From assembly GCA_963377175.1 (NCBI GenBank), contig CAUJNA010001446.1, positions 389,422-453,421 on the forward strand: a stretch of 64,000 bases of DNA, read 5' to 3'. Source of the DNA: Effrenium voratum. Taxonomy: Eukaryota > Sar > Dinophyceae > Suessiales > Symbiodiniaceae. A program made the translations under genes and the position numbers. Below, in pieces: positions 24,833 through 34,545 of this stretch; within the stretch, counting starts at the first letter, position 1, and the number at the start of each line of letters is the position of its first letter. The notes under the pieces were generated by a model. That model had not been told where the DNA came from, did not search any database, and saw only the letters and a list, made by a program, of their open reading frames with translations.

Positions 24833-25368
24833 GCAATTGGCGTCGCGGGCTTGTGTGGACCGTCTGGTTTCTGCAGGGGCCCAACTGGCGGCCAAACCGC
24901 CTGTGGAAAGCTGCCAGGACACCTTGTTGCCGTGCTGCAACCTGGTGCTAAACACACATGGCGCAACAGAAAGGTGGACGCAGCGCGCGTAACAAATTAG
25001 TGCGTTGTTCAACGGAAATCCCTTTTTCTTCCCCTTTCTAAAGAAGTCTGTTGCTGTGTTGCCCGCAATTTCTCGCGTTCCCTGAAGGAAGTTTTGAACT
25101 CAAAGATCTTCAGCTGCGTTCGCAAGCAGCCGCTGCTTTCACAGATGGAGCTAATGCTTACAAGGCCGCTGCGCGCAGTGCTTGCCTAAGCTCAAGTTGC
25201 ACCAAGTTGCCCACACGAAGTCTCCATTCACCAAAAAGGTCTGGAAATGCAATGGCGTCCGCATTGCGGGAGCCCAACAAGTGGACCGAACTGGCTTCAT
25301 CTCAACAAAAGCTGTTCCCAAGAGCGTGAAGACACGCGATAGTGCAGGCTATGCAATATGTGTTTGAA
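24833..25368 (+). pseudogene. Relic of an ISXO2-like (IS1595-type) transposase
   Basis: Scattered in-frame pieces follow the order of the ISXO2 transposase fold: NWRRGLVWTVWFLQG near 24834, then FTDGANAYKAAAR near 25138 (candidate second catalytic Asp in the DGxxAY motif). After a frameshift comes LHQVAHTKSPFTKKV and GVRIAGAQQVDRT to about 25300 (the His/Phe-Thr-Lys region near the third acidic site). Stops and frameshifts show it is inactive. Identification rests on motif order only. The adjacent copia gag has no known link to this family, so this may be a separate or nested insertion. Confidence 0.42.
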
Positions 25369-25654
25369 TGGCCGTGGAGACGTAGCAAACCACACAATTG
25401 TACAAGGCTCTGGGTGTGCTGTGCGGAAAACCCCGCTGAAAACGTTGAGAGCACGGAGGACTGGCCGAAAAAGAGCCTTGCCGTGCACGCGAAACCTCTG
25501 AAAAGACCCTTGTGAGCTGACGGTTCCACACTTTTGAGGTGTTCAACACAACATGACCAAACATGTTCTGTCAAAAACACTGTATTTTCGCAATACTACA
25601 ATGGAACCGCGTTGAAGCCCTGCCTGCGCAGCTTCTTGAAGGCGCTGGCACGTG

Positions 25655-26125
25655 GGTTTGGTTTGGGGTTGGTTCGGGTCGGTTTAGGAGTTTGGTTTGG
25701 AGTTGGTTTAGGTTTGGTTGTTTAGGGGTGGTTTTAGGGGTGGTTTAGGGTGTTCTAGGTTTGGTTCAGGGTGTTTTCGGGAAAGTTTAACGTGGTTTCA
25801 AGTTTGTTTTCGTGTGGTTTAGAATTGGCGTAGGGTGTTGGTTGAGGGTAAGTTTAGGTCGGTTTAGGGTTGGTTTAGGGTCGGTGTGGGTTTGGTTTGG
25901 GGTTGGTTTAGGGTTAGTTTGGGGTGTTTGAAGTTGTTTGATTAATTTGGTGGTTTACGGGCGGTTTAGGTTTTGCTTATGTTAGAGTGTTTAGGCTTGG
26001 TTTTGGGGGTTAGGGTCGGTTTCGATTGGTGTCGGGTTGGTTTGTGGTATTTTGTTTGTTTTGTCGAGGGTTGGTTTAGGATTGTGTTCAATTGAAAATT
26101 GGTTTAGGGTTAGACAAGTGTGATT
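25655..26125 (+). repeat. Telomere-like degenerate array (GGTTTAGGGTTG)
   Basis: About 470 bases of GGTTTAGGGTTGGTTTAGGG variants with many substitutions (GGTTTGGGGTTGG, GTGTTTAGG, GGTTTACGGG). The basic unit is about 12 bases and keeps TTTAGGG. It begins close after the transposase relic and ends about 215 bases before the CACTA-like element. Confidence 0.85.
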
Positions 26126-26407
26126 GAGGGTTTCGTCTTAGACAAGCATCAGAGGCTTTCTTGGCTGCAAGGCTCCTGCCAAAGGTGAGAGTCCCCACAA
26201 ATTGGCTCATGTTTTGTTTTGAAACTTTGACTAACATTAGTTGCCCCTCAAGATGCATCAGCCGTTGTATGTTGTCAGAATTCAGGCTGGCGTCACCTTC
26301 ACTGCAACCGTCTCTAGCTCGAATTCAGCATCAAACTCATGAGATTTTACACTACCCCCCCCCCCAACACTCCCCCCCCCCACTGGGACAAGAAAATGGC
26401 ACATGCC

Positions 26408-26500
26408 CAGTGTCGAAATAGCCCACGAATAAGGCTTATTTAGGCCTTATTTCCAATACATACAAGACAAGGCTTCATCAAGCCTTATTTTCGGGGGCCC
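26408..26500. repeat. Subterminal AAGGC/TTATT palindromes
   Basis: AATAAGGCTTATTTAGGCCTT and AAGGCTTCATCAAGCCTTAT near the left end are inverted repeats. AATAAGCCTTAT recurs near the right end (about 27453). Subterminal motif clusters of this sort often bind the transposase of the parent element; that role here is inference. Confidence 0.5.
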
Positions 26501-26789
26501 AAGTGGCGAAAAAACAATTCGACCCTAAATAAGGGTTGCTTGGCAACAGCTGTGTTGCACAGTTTTTTTGAGCAAGCCGACCTGATGAAGTCTAGTTTTC
26601 TGAATCTAGCGCAGCTGATTAGCTCAGATCTGGTGCCATGTTTGTGGTGGCCAAGGATGTCAGAACACAGTTTCTTCGAAACTCACAGGCTGTGATTGCC
26701 ATTTTCTTGGCTTCAGATGGCTGCCAGGCAAGGTGGCAGGCTACAAAGGTTGCTCTATGGCGTGAAGGCAAAAACCACCCGGAAGCTGC

Positions 26790-27300
26790 CAAGTGGACGC
26801 GGAGTTGAAAAATAAATAAGGATTTGGCTGTCCCCGTGAGCACAAAAACACATTGGAAGCTATGAAATAGATGCGGAGTTGAAAAATAAGGTCAACATAA
26901 GCTCAAAATAAGCTCTAAATAAAGATTTGGCAGACGCGGAGTTGAAAAATAAGGCCAAAATAAGCTCTAAATAAGGATTTGGCAGACGCGGAGTTGAAAT
27001 AAGCTCTAAATAAGCTCTAAATAAGGATTTGGCAGACACGGGGTTGAAAAATAAGGTCAAAACAAGCTCTAAATAAGCTCTAAATAAGGATTTGGCTGTC
27101 GTCAAAGAAGCTCTAAATGCTTTGGCTGTCCCCGCGAGCAAAAAACACATTGGAAGCTATGAAATGGACGCGGAGTTGAAAAAATAAGGTCAACATAAGC
27201 TCTAAATAAGGGATTTGGCTGCCCCCGTGAAGACGCGGAGTTGCAAAATAAGGTCAAAAGCTCTGAATCTCTAAGTAAGGATTTGGCTGTCCCGTGGGCA
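26790..27300 (+). repeat. Internal tandem units of the transposon
   Basis: Six or more imperfect copies of a ~50-70-base unit: GACGCGGAGTTGAAAAATAA, then GGTCAAAATAAGCTCTAAAT, then AAGGATTTGGC. Two variants end in gcagacgcgg or in ctgtccccgtgagcaaaaaa. The tandem growth lies wholly inside the element bounded at 26343-27569. Confidence 0.85.
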
Positions 27301-27574
27301 AAAAACCAACCCCAGAAAGCCACCAAATGGACTGGTCGAAATCGGATCGGTGCGTCGCAAACTATTCAGTTTGTCTGAGCTCCAAGATTATTTATCGGGT
27401 TTGGATTTGGGCTTGAGTTGCAGGCCGAACAGTGAGGCGGACCCCAAACCTTAAATAAGCCTTATATCTCGCAGCTTGCCTGCAAGACTGGATTGGTCCA
27501 AAATGCGAATCTCATAGCCTATTTCAGTGGGGGGGGGGGAGTGTGGGGGGGGGGGGTAGTGTAAAACCCCATGA

Positions 27575-28345
27575 CAAACCATCCACCAGGCCAGACCAGT
27601 CAGTCACTCAACAAGTATGGCTTGGGTGTCAGCCCTGTAGCAACCTTGACAGCGCCATCAGGTTTTTTTCCCGATGCCGGCTTGCCACAGCCTTGGGATT
27701 GTCGAAATGAGAGTTGCTTGTAGGTGTCCGCCGCCTAAGCAGACTAGGAACTGGTGCCAATCAGTCACCAATGAACTGGCGCAGGGACGCGAGTGAATGA
27801 AGCCAAGCTCTCTTCAAACTGCAGGAAGGAAAGGGCCCGACGACGAACGCGCCTGACCTTTAACGGGATAATCTTAAACGTCCGTCCCCAGTCCCTGTCG
27901 GCAAGTAAACTACTCCCTGCGTGCTGTGGAAGTCACGAAGGGCAGAGCCCCGATCCGATGGCCTGCTCGAAATCCAGACTCAGCCTAACCATAGTGCATC
28001 CTCAGAGGATTGGCAGTGCTACTTGCATTTTTACTTGAAAGTTTGGAATTGTCGATATGTTTGCTGGCCGCAGCATTTGCACGTTGCCCCTTTGGCATCT
28101 TGCAATGCTTTGTTGCTATGGATATTGCCATCCATCAGCAAGGTGGTGGAGGATGAGGCGCACTTTTGTGCGTCGGAGCTCGCTTCATCTTGGACCACGA
28201 GCACTCGATGTGCCAAGAGCAATCAAGGTCAACGAAAGGTTCAGCAATCCAATGATTAGTGAATTGTGTGGGTTCTTGAACCGACTGCAGGTGGATGGGT
28301 GCCGGGTGAAGGTGGGAGCGTGAAATGACGAAGGGTGCTGACCCC
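27575..28345. other. No gene recognised
   Basis: A 63-codon minus-strand frame (28031-28222) and overlapping plus frames are present without bias. The minus frame contains LLMDGNIHSNKALQDAKG and CKCCGQQTYR, which is protein-like but not assignable. It could be another element relic. Confidence 0.4.
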
Positions 28346-28349
28346 ACGT

Positions 28350-28600
28350 TTAGGTTGGTGGGTTTGGTTTGGTTTAAGGTTGGTTTATGGCTGGTTCTAG
28401 GCCGGCTTGGGGTTTGTTTAGGGTTGTCCAGGCTTGGTGTAGGGCGGTTTCGTTTTGGTTTCGGGCGGTGGGTTTAAGGTTGGCTTAAGGTGTTTTACGG
28501 TCCTTTAGGGTAAGTTTAGGGCCGGTTTGGGGTTGATTTACGGTTGGTTTACGGTTTGTTTGCTTTAAGGTTGGCGGGTTTGGTTTGGGGTTGGCTTGCC
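28350..28600 (+). repeat. Telomere-like degenerate array
   Basis: GGTTTAAGGTTGG, GGTTTAGGGTTG, GGTTTACGGT and related words over about 250 bases, same orientation as the arrays at 23.8, 25.7 and 29.5 kb. Confidence 0.8.
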
Positions 28601-29499
28601 AGGGGTCACAAATCCGATGAAAGTGTCATACCTGAAAAACACACGAGGTTCTTTGGAAAACTCCAGGCTGGAAAACACAACGTTTTCGAGTACAATGATT
28701 TCCCCATAGATTTCTTCAAGTCATCATCCGAGCAAAAACATCATCTCGCCCTCAGAATCTCCTATTGCCCTCTCCCCTTTTTGCGCTCACAGCGAAATCA
28801 GCTTCGCACTCACAACTCGGCATTGCAATTCCAATATGAAGGAAGCCGGGACCTACATAGTCAAAAGTGCCACCTTGATCCTTCCAAGAAGGCTGGCAAG
28901 CTTGTGACATTTGTCAAGTAGCAATGCCATGATGAGAGCATGCGGGCTTCAAACCCCAAGCCTGAGGCAAAGCCATTTTTGCCCACGACTTACTTGACGT
29001 CCATCCAACATCTCGAATTAGCGCATCCGGGATTGACCCATAAAAGCCCATAGAATTTCAACGCTGTGCTACGGGTTACTACGGGCTTTCCACGGTTCAG
29101 CTACGGGTTAGACAACAAGATGTTCTCCAAAAACACAATTGTTTGTGGTAGCGCTTCGAGTTTGCTACAGGTCTCTACGGGCTTTCTACGGGTTTCTACG
29201 TGTTAGCCGCCAAAATCCCACCACATGTCCTCAAAAACGCAAACATCCTAAAACAGTCTCAAAAGGTGTCACTCGGGCTGTTTCGGGATTCCAGCGCCCA
29301 CTTTTCAGGGCTGTTGCAGCGAAGGTAGTTAAAGACTGAAGCACTTGCGCAGCAGTATAGAGCCCTGCCCCTCGTTGAAAGCTGAATGGGTGATGCCTGT
29401 GTGAACACACGGTGCTTTCAGAAAATCAAGAAAAACACGATGTTTTTGTCAGGGTACAACATTTTTACGGAAAGGTTCTTGAAGCCCTAGGTAGCGTAG
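28601..29499. other. No gene; CTACGGG-repeat patch
   Basis: 29060-29215 contains at least six copies of CTACGGG(T/C)TT or close variants (ctacgggttactacgggct, tctacgggctttctacgggt). The 28544-28921 plus frame (125 codons; part reads EKHTRFFGKLQAGKHNVFEY) is AT-rich in third positions and lacks splice boundaries, so it is not called. Confidence 0.45.
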
Positions 29500-30220
29500 T
29501 TTAGGGTGCTGTGAAATTGTTTTGGGTTAGTTTGGGTTGCTGTACGAGTGGTTTGCGGTTGGTTTAGGCTTGATTTGGTTCGGGATTGACTTAGAGTTGG
29601 TTTATGGTGTTTTGGGTTTGGTTCAGGGTTGGTTTCAGGCCTTTTCGATTGGTTTAGGGTTGGCTTGCGGTGTTTTAGGTTTTGTTGGAGGTTGGTGTAG
29701 GTTGTTTTCGATTGGTGTGGGTTAGCTTGGTGCGTTTTAGGGTTGGCTCAGGTTGGTTTAGGGTTGTTTTAGGAATACGTAGGGGTTGCTTTTAGGGTTA
29801 ATTTGGTTTGGGCTTGGTTTAGGGTCGGTTTAGGGTTGCTTTGGGGTTGGTGGGTTTGGTTTGGAGTTGGCTTAGGGTCGGTTTAGGGTTGGTTAGTTGT
29901 TTTTTACAGTTGGTTTAAAGTTGGTTTGGGTTAGGCTGGGTTGGTTTAGGAGTGGTTTAGGTTGTGTTTGGTTTGGAGTAAGGTCGGCCCAGGGTGGGTT
30001 TAGGGCTGCGGTAGGGTTGGTTTAGGTTTGGTTTAGGGTTTGTTTCGGGTAAGTTTTAACGTTTCTTTGGTCTGTTTTCGGGTGGTTTAGAATTGTTTAT
30101 GGTTGGTTTGGGCTAAGTTTAGGGCAGTTTAGGGTTTGTTTATGGTCGGTTTATGGTTGTCGGTTACGGTTCGTTTAGGGTTGGTTGCTTTAAAGTTGGT
30201 GGGTTTGGTTTGGGGGTCCA
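29500..30220 (+). repeat. Longest telomere-like degenerate array
   Basis: About 720 bases of GGTTTAGGGTTGGTTTAGGG variants, interrupted by GTGTTTTGGG and TTTTCGATTGG words. It ends abruptly at a CCATCCGGCCTTCCGGCC patch (30222-30290) that is itself a short tandem repeat of CCGGCCATCCGGCCTTC type. Confidence 0.85.
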
Positions 30221-31690
30221 GCCATCCGGCCTTCCGGCCTTCCGTTCTTCGGGCCATCCGGCCATCCGGCCACCCACAATTTGATCTACTCCACCTGTCA
30301 GGTTTTGCGCGACGGTTCCGGAACTTGCTTTTGCACGAAGCGATAATTTGGGGGCCATGAACACAATCACGTTTATCGGCGCGGGGAATTTACAACCCTG
30401 AATTCGGAGTTCTCGGCGTGAACAACTGCTTCATTGCTTCCCACAGGCTATCATGCGTGTTGCTTTGCCATTGGTACTTGTGCAAGTACTGCCACAGCTC
30501 GGGAGTGCCAGGCTTTGCCACGTGTAGTTTCAACGATTTTTGATTGCTAAACATCCATCTTGCAATTTTTCAAAGGAAACCGACTAACACAATTTGTTTT
30601 GTTTATCAAGCCTCCTGCTTCTAGCAGCCAGACCACAGGAGTGGAGTGCTGGCCATATTGCAGGGAGAGGTGCTAGGGCAGCCGGTGGGCAGAGTTGGAG
30701 CCCACTTACATGAAGCCCTCTGCTCTTGGAACCCTACGGCCCCAACACTGCAAAATGCGACCTCGGTTGCAACACAACGCTCACTGGCCACCAGGTTGGG
30801 GCCTGGTTCGCATCAATGTGCAAGCTCCAGATCATTTGGTCCTGGGCTGCTTGCAAAGCTTTGAGCCGGAGCCCCAAAGAAACCGGGCCAAGTCAACTCC
30901 GGATTTAGAACTTGGCAGATTCCTACGAGGCTTTTGCTGCGTTGGCGAGGAAGGGTAGCGTTCACTGTAAGTCAATGAGCGTTGAAGTCCAGTCCTGAGA
31001 ATTTAGTTGTTTGCACCTGCTAGCGTTTGTCGTTAGATCAGGTTTCATTCGCCCGACACTAGCTAACCAGATGCTTCTCAACAGGGAACATGCTTGATGA
31101 AGCCATGTTTGCGGCTTTCTGCGCCTCAATCCTGTGATGGTTTCCCCGATTGCCGTGAGGCCTCCATGTTTGTTTCTTTGGCATTTCAACGCTGAAGCTA
31201 TAGTATGTTTATTTTGACCAGAGCACCCGTGGTATCAGTGGAAGCTTCTTTCAGCCCGGTAGGCCTTCCATGTTGCCAGCCTTTTTCACCGCTTGTTCTG
31301 GTCCTGCGAGAGCCATAAAGGGGGGCTCTATGCAAACATATTGAATTTTCTGATCCCAGCAATTTAATCTATCGCTTTTTGACCAGTGTTGCCAGTTCGG
31401 ACGTGCAGAACACGCGAACTGCAATGTGAATTCGGCTATTTTAGGCGGGGCAGAAGCATTCTCAAACTGCACTACCTGCCCGATCAATCCGCCAGGTTCT
31501 ACTACCCTCCCGGAAAGAATGGAAACAGAGACCATGCAAGGGGTCCTCTGAAAGGCATTTCCTTTAACAGGCCCTCATCAATTTCTACAGTTCTACCTAA
31601 TCATTTCCTTGGTAGGGTTTTTCCTCCCGGTAGTGTGGATCCTGATAGTTTTCCTTGGTAGTTTTCCTTGCCAGATCCCTGGTATTTCTT
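30221..31690. other. No gene recognised
   Basis: Apart from the CCGGCCATCC patch at its start, only short unbiased frames. No exon-like block or structured repeat seen. Confidence 0.5.
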
Positions 31691-31693
31691 CAT

Positions 31694-31738
31694 CCTGCCT
31701 TGTGGATAAGCCTTGTGGATAAGCCTTGTGGATAACTA
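31694..31738 (+). repeat. Triplicated 15-base unit
   Basis: Three tandem copies of gccttgtggataa, then a partial copy (ctaggataagcc), lie just upstream of the exon at 31759 and could be part of its upstream intron. Confidence 0.8.
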
Positions 31739-31758
31739 GGATAAGCCTAGTTTACAAG

Positions 31759-31872
31759 GTCGTGTTCTTCCCCATGTCCCGTGGAGCCTTCGGGGTGTCT
31801 CCCCCGAGGCGCTACCCGGCGATGATCTCCGCCATCCGGGCAGCCGAGCTCAGCGAGGCCCAGAGCGAGGAG
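31759..31872 (+). CDS. Good exon, unknown protein
   Basis: Bounded by AG|G (tttacaag|GTCGTG) and a consensus donor (GAGGAG|gtgagg). It is 38 codons, phase 0 at both ends, with strong GC3. It begins VVFFPMSRGAFGVSPPRRYP and ends ISAIRAAELSEAQSEE, a likely helix. The frame remains open past the donor to a TGA near 31984 through a Pro/Lys/Arg-rich segment, so a terminal exon is an alternative. No family recognised. It shares strand and phase with exons at 22949 and 34202 and might belong to the same transcript. Confidence 0.62.
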
Positions 31873-34029
31873 GTGAGGTGCACCTACAAGATCACGCCTC
31901 CGCCTCGGATGCGGTGGCCATGGGAGGGCCCAGCCCCAAAACCCACCAAAAGGAGGCGAAGACCAGGAAAACCATGTGGATTTTGACAAAGGGTCGGTTG
32001 CCCCTTTTTTGAGCCCCGTTTGACTTGAGAGGGGACTGATTCCGATTTTTCTCGAGTTTTGAGAAGTTACGTCAAATACACCTTGTCTGGGTGCTCATAT
32101 GGCTGTCAAGCTGGTTGGAGCTTCCGGCAGCCCCTTTGACGGTGTTAGCTGGCATGGAGAGTGGAGGATCTTCCGTTTGCGGTTTATGCAATGTTCGCCC
32201 CGCCGTTTCTCCGCGTTCTTTCATGCAGACCCAAGAATAAGAGACGGCTCAGCTTCAGGAGTGCCAAAGCAAACAGTTCAACAACCAGGAGTGACCCATG
32301 AAAGGTAGGAGTGCACAAAAGTTCTTTTCATGGTGACTGGACTCCAGCAAGGAGGCTCAGCACAGGCCCATTGTTTGAGGCAGGCTGTATGTAAATTTTA
32401 AACTACGTTGAACTTTGAGTGGGTCCGAATGGGTCCGAATGCTTGAAAGTGTGAGAATTGGCACCGATGGGATATGCAAGAACCGCGAAAGCACAATGCT
32501 TGCGCACCCCCTTTGTTTGTGTTTGGGTCACATGTGAAGAGACGCTGAACCTCCAAGGTGCTAGAACCCATGCTGGGGAATGGGTCAAGCAAGTTGGCGA
32601 AAACTAGCTGCTCTATGCTTCGCGAGCGAGAGATCTCTAAGCTTCAGATTATTTTAGGGGCTGAGCTTCCCACAATGCTTCCTTCCCCCCTGGTTTTACT
32701 TGCTTGCTTCCCCCCTCCGACCTGGCAGGGTCTGATTTCCCCTTGTCCGCCTCGCGCCCCACCATCACATTCCCAGAGTGACAGTCGCGTCCGCTAGGGG
32801 GTCTTTTGCATTAGGACCGAGTCCAAGTTTGGATCTGAATGACTTTCTGGTGTTCATTTAAGGATGTTCCTGGGTTGTAAATGCCGTTGTGTGAGGGTGG
32901 CAAGCTTCGTTCACCCGCCTCTAGCAAGGCCACACAAAACATGTTAAACCCCGCTTTCCCTGATTTGGACCCAGGCTTATCAGGCTTGGCCTCACTTAAG
33001 CTGTTGGCATTGAGATTTGGACAGACTTGATCTGGCTCGACTGCATGTCTGCGCTCGCTCAGGAGGCTCTGGCTTTCACTCCCAACGGCCCAGCGCTGAG
33101 ATCGGGTTCGCAAAGTCTCCGGATTAGAGGGCATAGGTTTCTTGGGGCCACCAGGACCCCGGATAGGAGAGGATTGTCTGCCATGCAGGGCGGGTCCTGA
33201 CACCCATCCTGCACCAACATAGGTTTGAGACTATCGACATGATCTGCTTGCCTTGACACGTTCGGGCAGGTGTCAGAGCCTGCAGCACGTTGCAAGTGGC
33301 TCTGAAGTTAAGGCGTACCCATAGTTGCACACACACACACAAACACCAGTTGATTTGCGATGCCAGTGGCGATCGCCAAATGAAGTCGGACGTAGCGAAG
33401 ATGTGTGTTGCTATAGAAGGCTGCCTGCTGCTTCATGCCGTTGCAATGGTGTTTCGGCGACCGCTTTGAATGTCTCTGTCCAGCATGTTTGTGATATGTT
33501 CAGGCCAGCCGCTTGTCCATTTCGTTTCTGGGTGAGCTTTGTGTTCTGTGCGTGTTGGCTCCGCTTGCTTTGTGCTTGCTTCAGTCTTAGGCTGGAATTG
33601 AAACGTGCGCCCCAAACGAGCATACGCAACATACGCAGGGATGGGTCGAGTTTTGCTGTTGTGCAATGAGCATTTCGCCAACACGCTGCCAATTTTGCAA
33701 GAGTTCTTTTCCCGCTTGGTCCACAATATTTAGGTTTCTGTTTTGGTCGGTGTTCGCTTTGGAGGGCTTTTGCGAAGCTGTTGTCCCAATCCTTGCACCA
33801 TGTCTCAGCCCCAAGCATGGCTCCTCGTTTGTTGATCTTTGGATCTTTTGACGCATGCTCCTTTCAACGTTTTGGAGTCCAAGAGCTGTTACATGCATTG
33901 AGCCTACAAAAGCTTATAAGTAGCCTTGAACCTCCGACTCCAAACGCTCCTCCAAAGGCTGCGTATTACATTCTATGATATGGTATTGGTTAGATTCGAT
34001 TATGTTGAAGTCTGTGGTCACATTATATC
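31873..34029. other. No confident gene
   Basis: A 130-codon minus frame (32811-33203, polar, including ERRHAVEPDQVCPNLN) shows slight GC3 bias but no clear splice sites. Otherwise nothing supported. Confidence 0.45.
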
Positions 34030-34031
34030 AC

Positions 34032-34138
34032 ACATATATATATATATATATATGTATATACATATACAACATTACATATGCATATATAAACACATATATA
34101 TATATATATATGTAGATTAATATATATATATATATAAC
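34032..34138. repeat. (TA)n / TATG-rich palindromic tract
   Basis: Three alternating TA runs separated by catatacaac and acacatatat words. Self-complementary over most of its length and able to extrude cruciforms. Lies about 60 bases upstream of the exon at 34202. Confidence 0.9.
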
Positions 34139-34201
34139 GCTTAGGTTTTACGTTGAGCCTCCAAGAGATCGGATTTTTGGCAAACCGGTGCATGCTCCAA
34201 G

Positions 34202-34291
34202 GTCCACCGGGTGGAGCCCGCCAAGGGCCGGGTGAGCTTCGAGGTGGACCGCCAAGCCACCGGCCTGGTGCTCCGCGAGGCCGGGAACCGG
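34202..34291 (+). CDS. Good exon, unknown protein
   Basis: AG|G acceptor (gctccaag|GTCCAC) and a GC donor (AACCGG|gcaaga) bound 30 codons, phase 0 to 0. Nearly all third positions are G or C. It reads VHRVEPAKGRVSFEVDRQAT, then GLVLREAGNR, with an alternating pattern compatible with a beta-hairpin. No family recognised. The downstream intron carries TTTG and GT microsatellites and the GAGGGTGCC motif seen after the exon at 22949. Confidence 0.58.
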
Positions 34292-34339
34292 GCAAGAACA
34301 TGACAGGCCACATGCCGTTGGCTCTGTTTTTCATGTTTC

Positions 34340-34545
34340 TTGTTGTTTTTTTTGTGTGTCTTCCTTGTTTGTTTGTTTGTTTGTTTGTTTGTTTTTGTCT
34401 TGCTTTTCCTTGTTTGTTTGTTTGGTTGTCTGTTTGTTGTTGTCCCGTTTTTCCTTGTTTGTTTGTGTTCGTTTGTGTGTGTGTGTGTGTTTTTATTCGA
34501 GGGTGCCTTTTTGCAGGTTGGCTTTGAAGGGACACTAAGGTAAGG
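34340..34545 (+). repeat. TTTG/GT simple repeats with GAGGGTGCC motif
   Basis: (TTTG)n blocks, then (GT)n, then TTTTTATTCGAGGGTGCC, TTTTTGCAGG and TTGAAGGGACAC. The end resembles 23060-23120 (GT run, GAGGGTACC, T run, AAAAGGGAACC). Open frames across it encode only Phe, Val, Cys and Leu and are not genes. Confidence 0.7.

Larger units (their letters stand above)
26343..27569. mobile_element. Non-autonomous DNA transposon with CACTA-like ends
   Basis: The left end reads GATTTTACACTACC, a C run, AACACT, a C run and CACTG (26343-26385). The right end is its inverse: CAGTG, a G run, AGTGTG, a G run and TAGTGTAAAACCC (27525-27569). The 5-bp sequence CATGA flanks both sides (26338-26342 and 27570-27574) as a probable target-site duplication. 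CACTA elements normally make 3-bp duplications, so the superfamily is uncertain despite the CACTA ends. The interior (about 1.1 kb) has no transposase frame; it holds AATAAGG-rich tandem units and subterminal palindromes. A MITE-like derivative dependent on an outside transposase. Confidence 0.7.

Noticed and set aside
33411..33818. 135-codon minus-strand frame
   Set aside because: Basic, repetitive composition, open plus frame over the same DNA, no splice-bounded bias.
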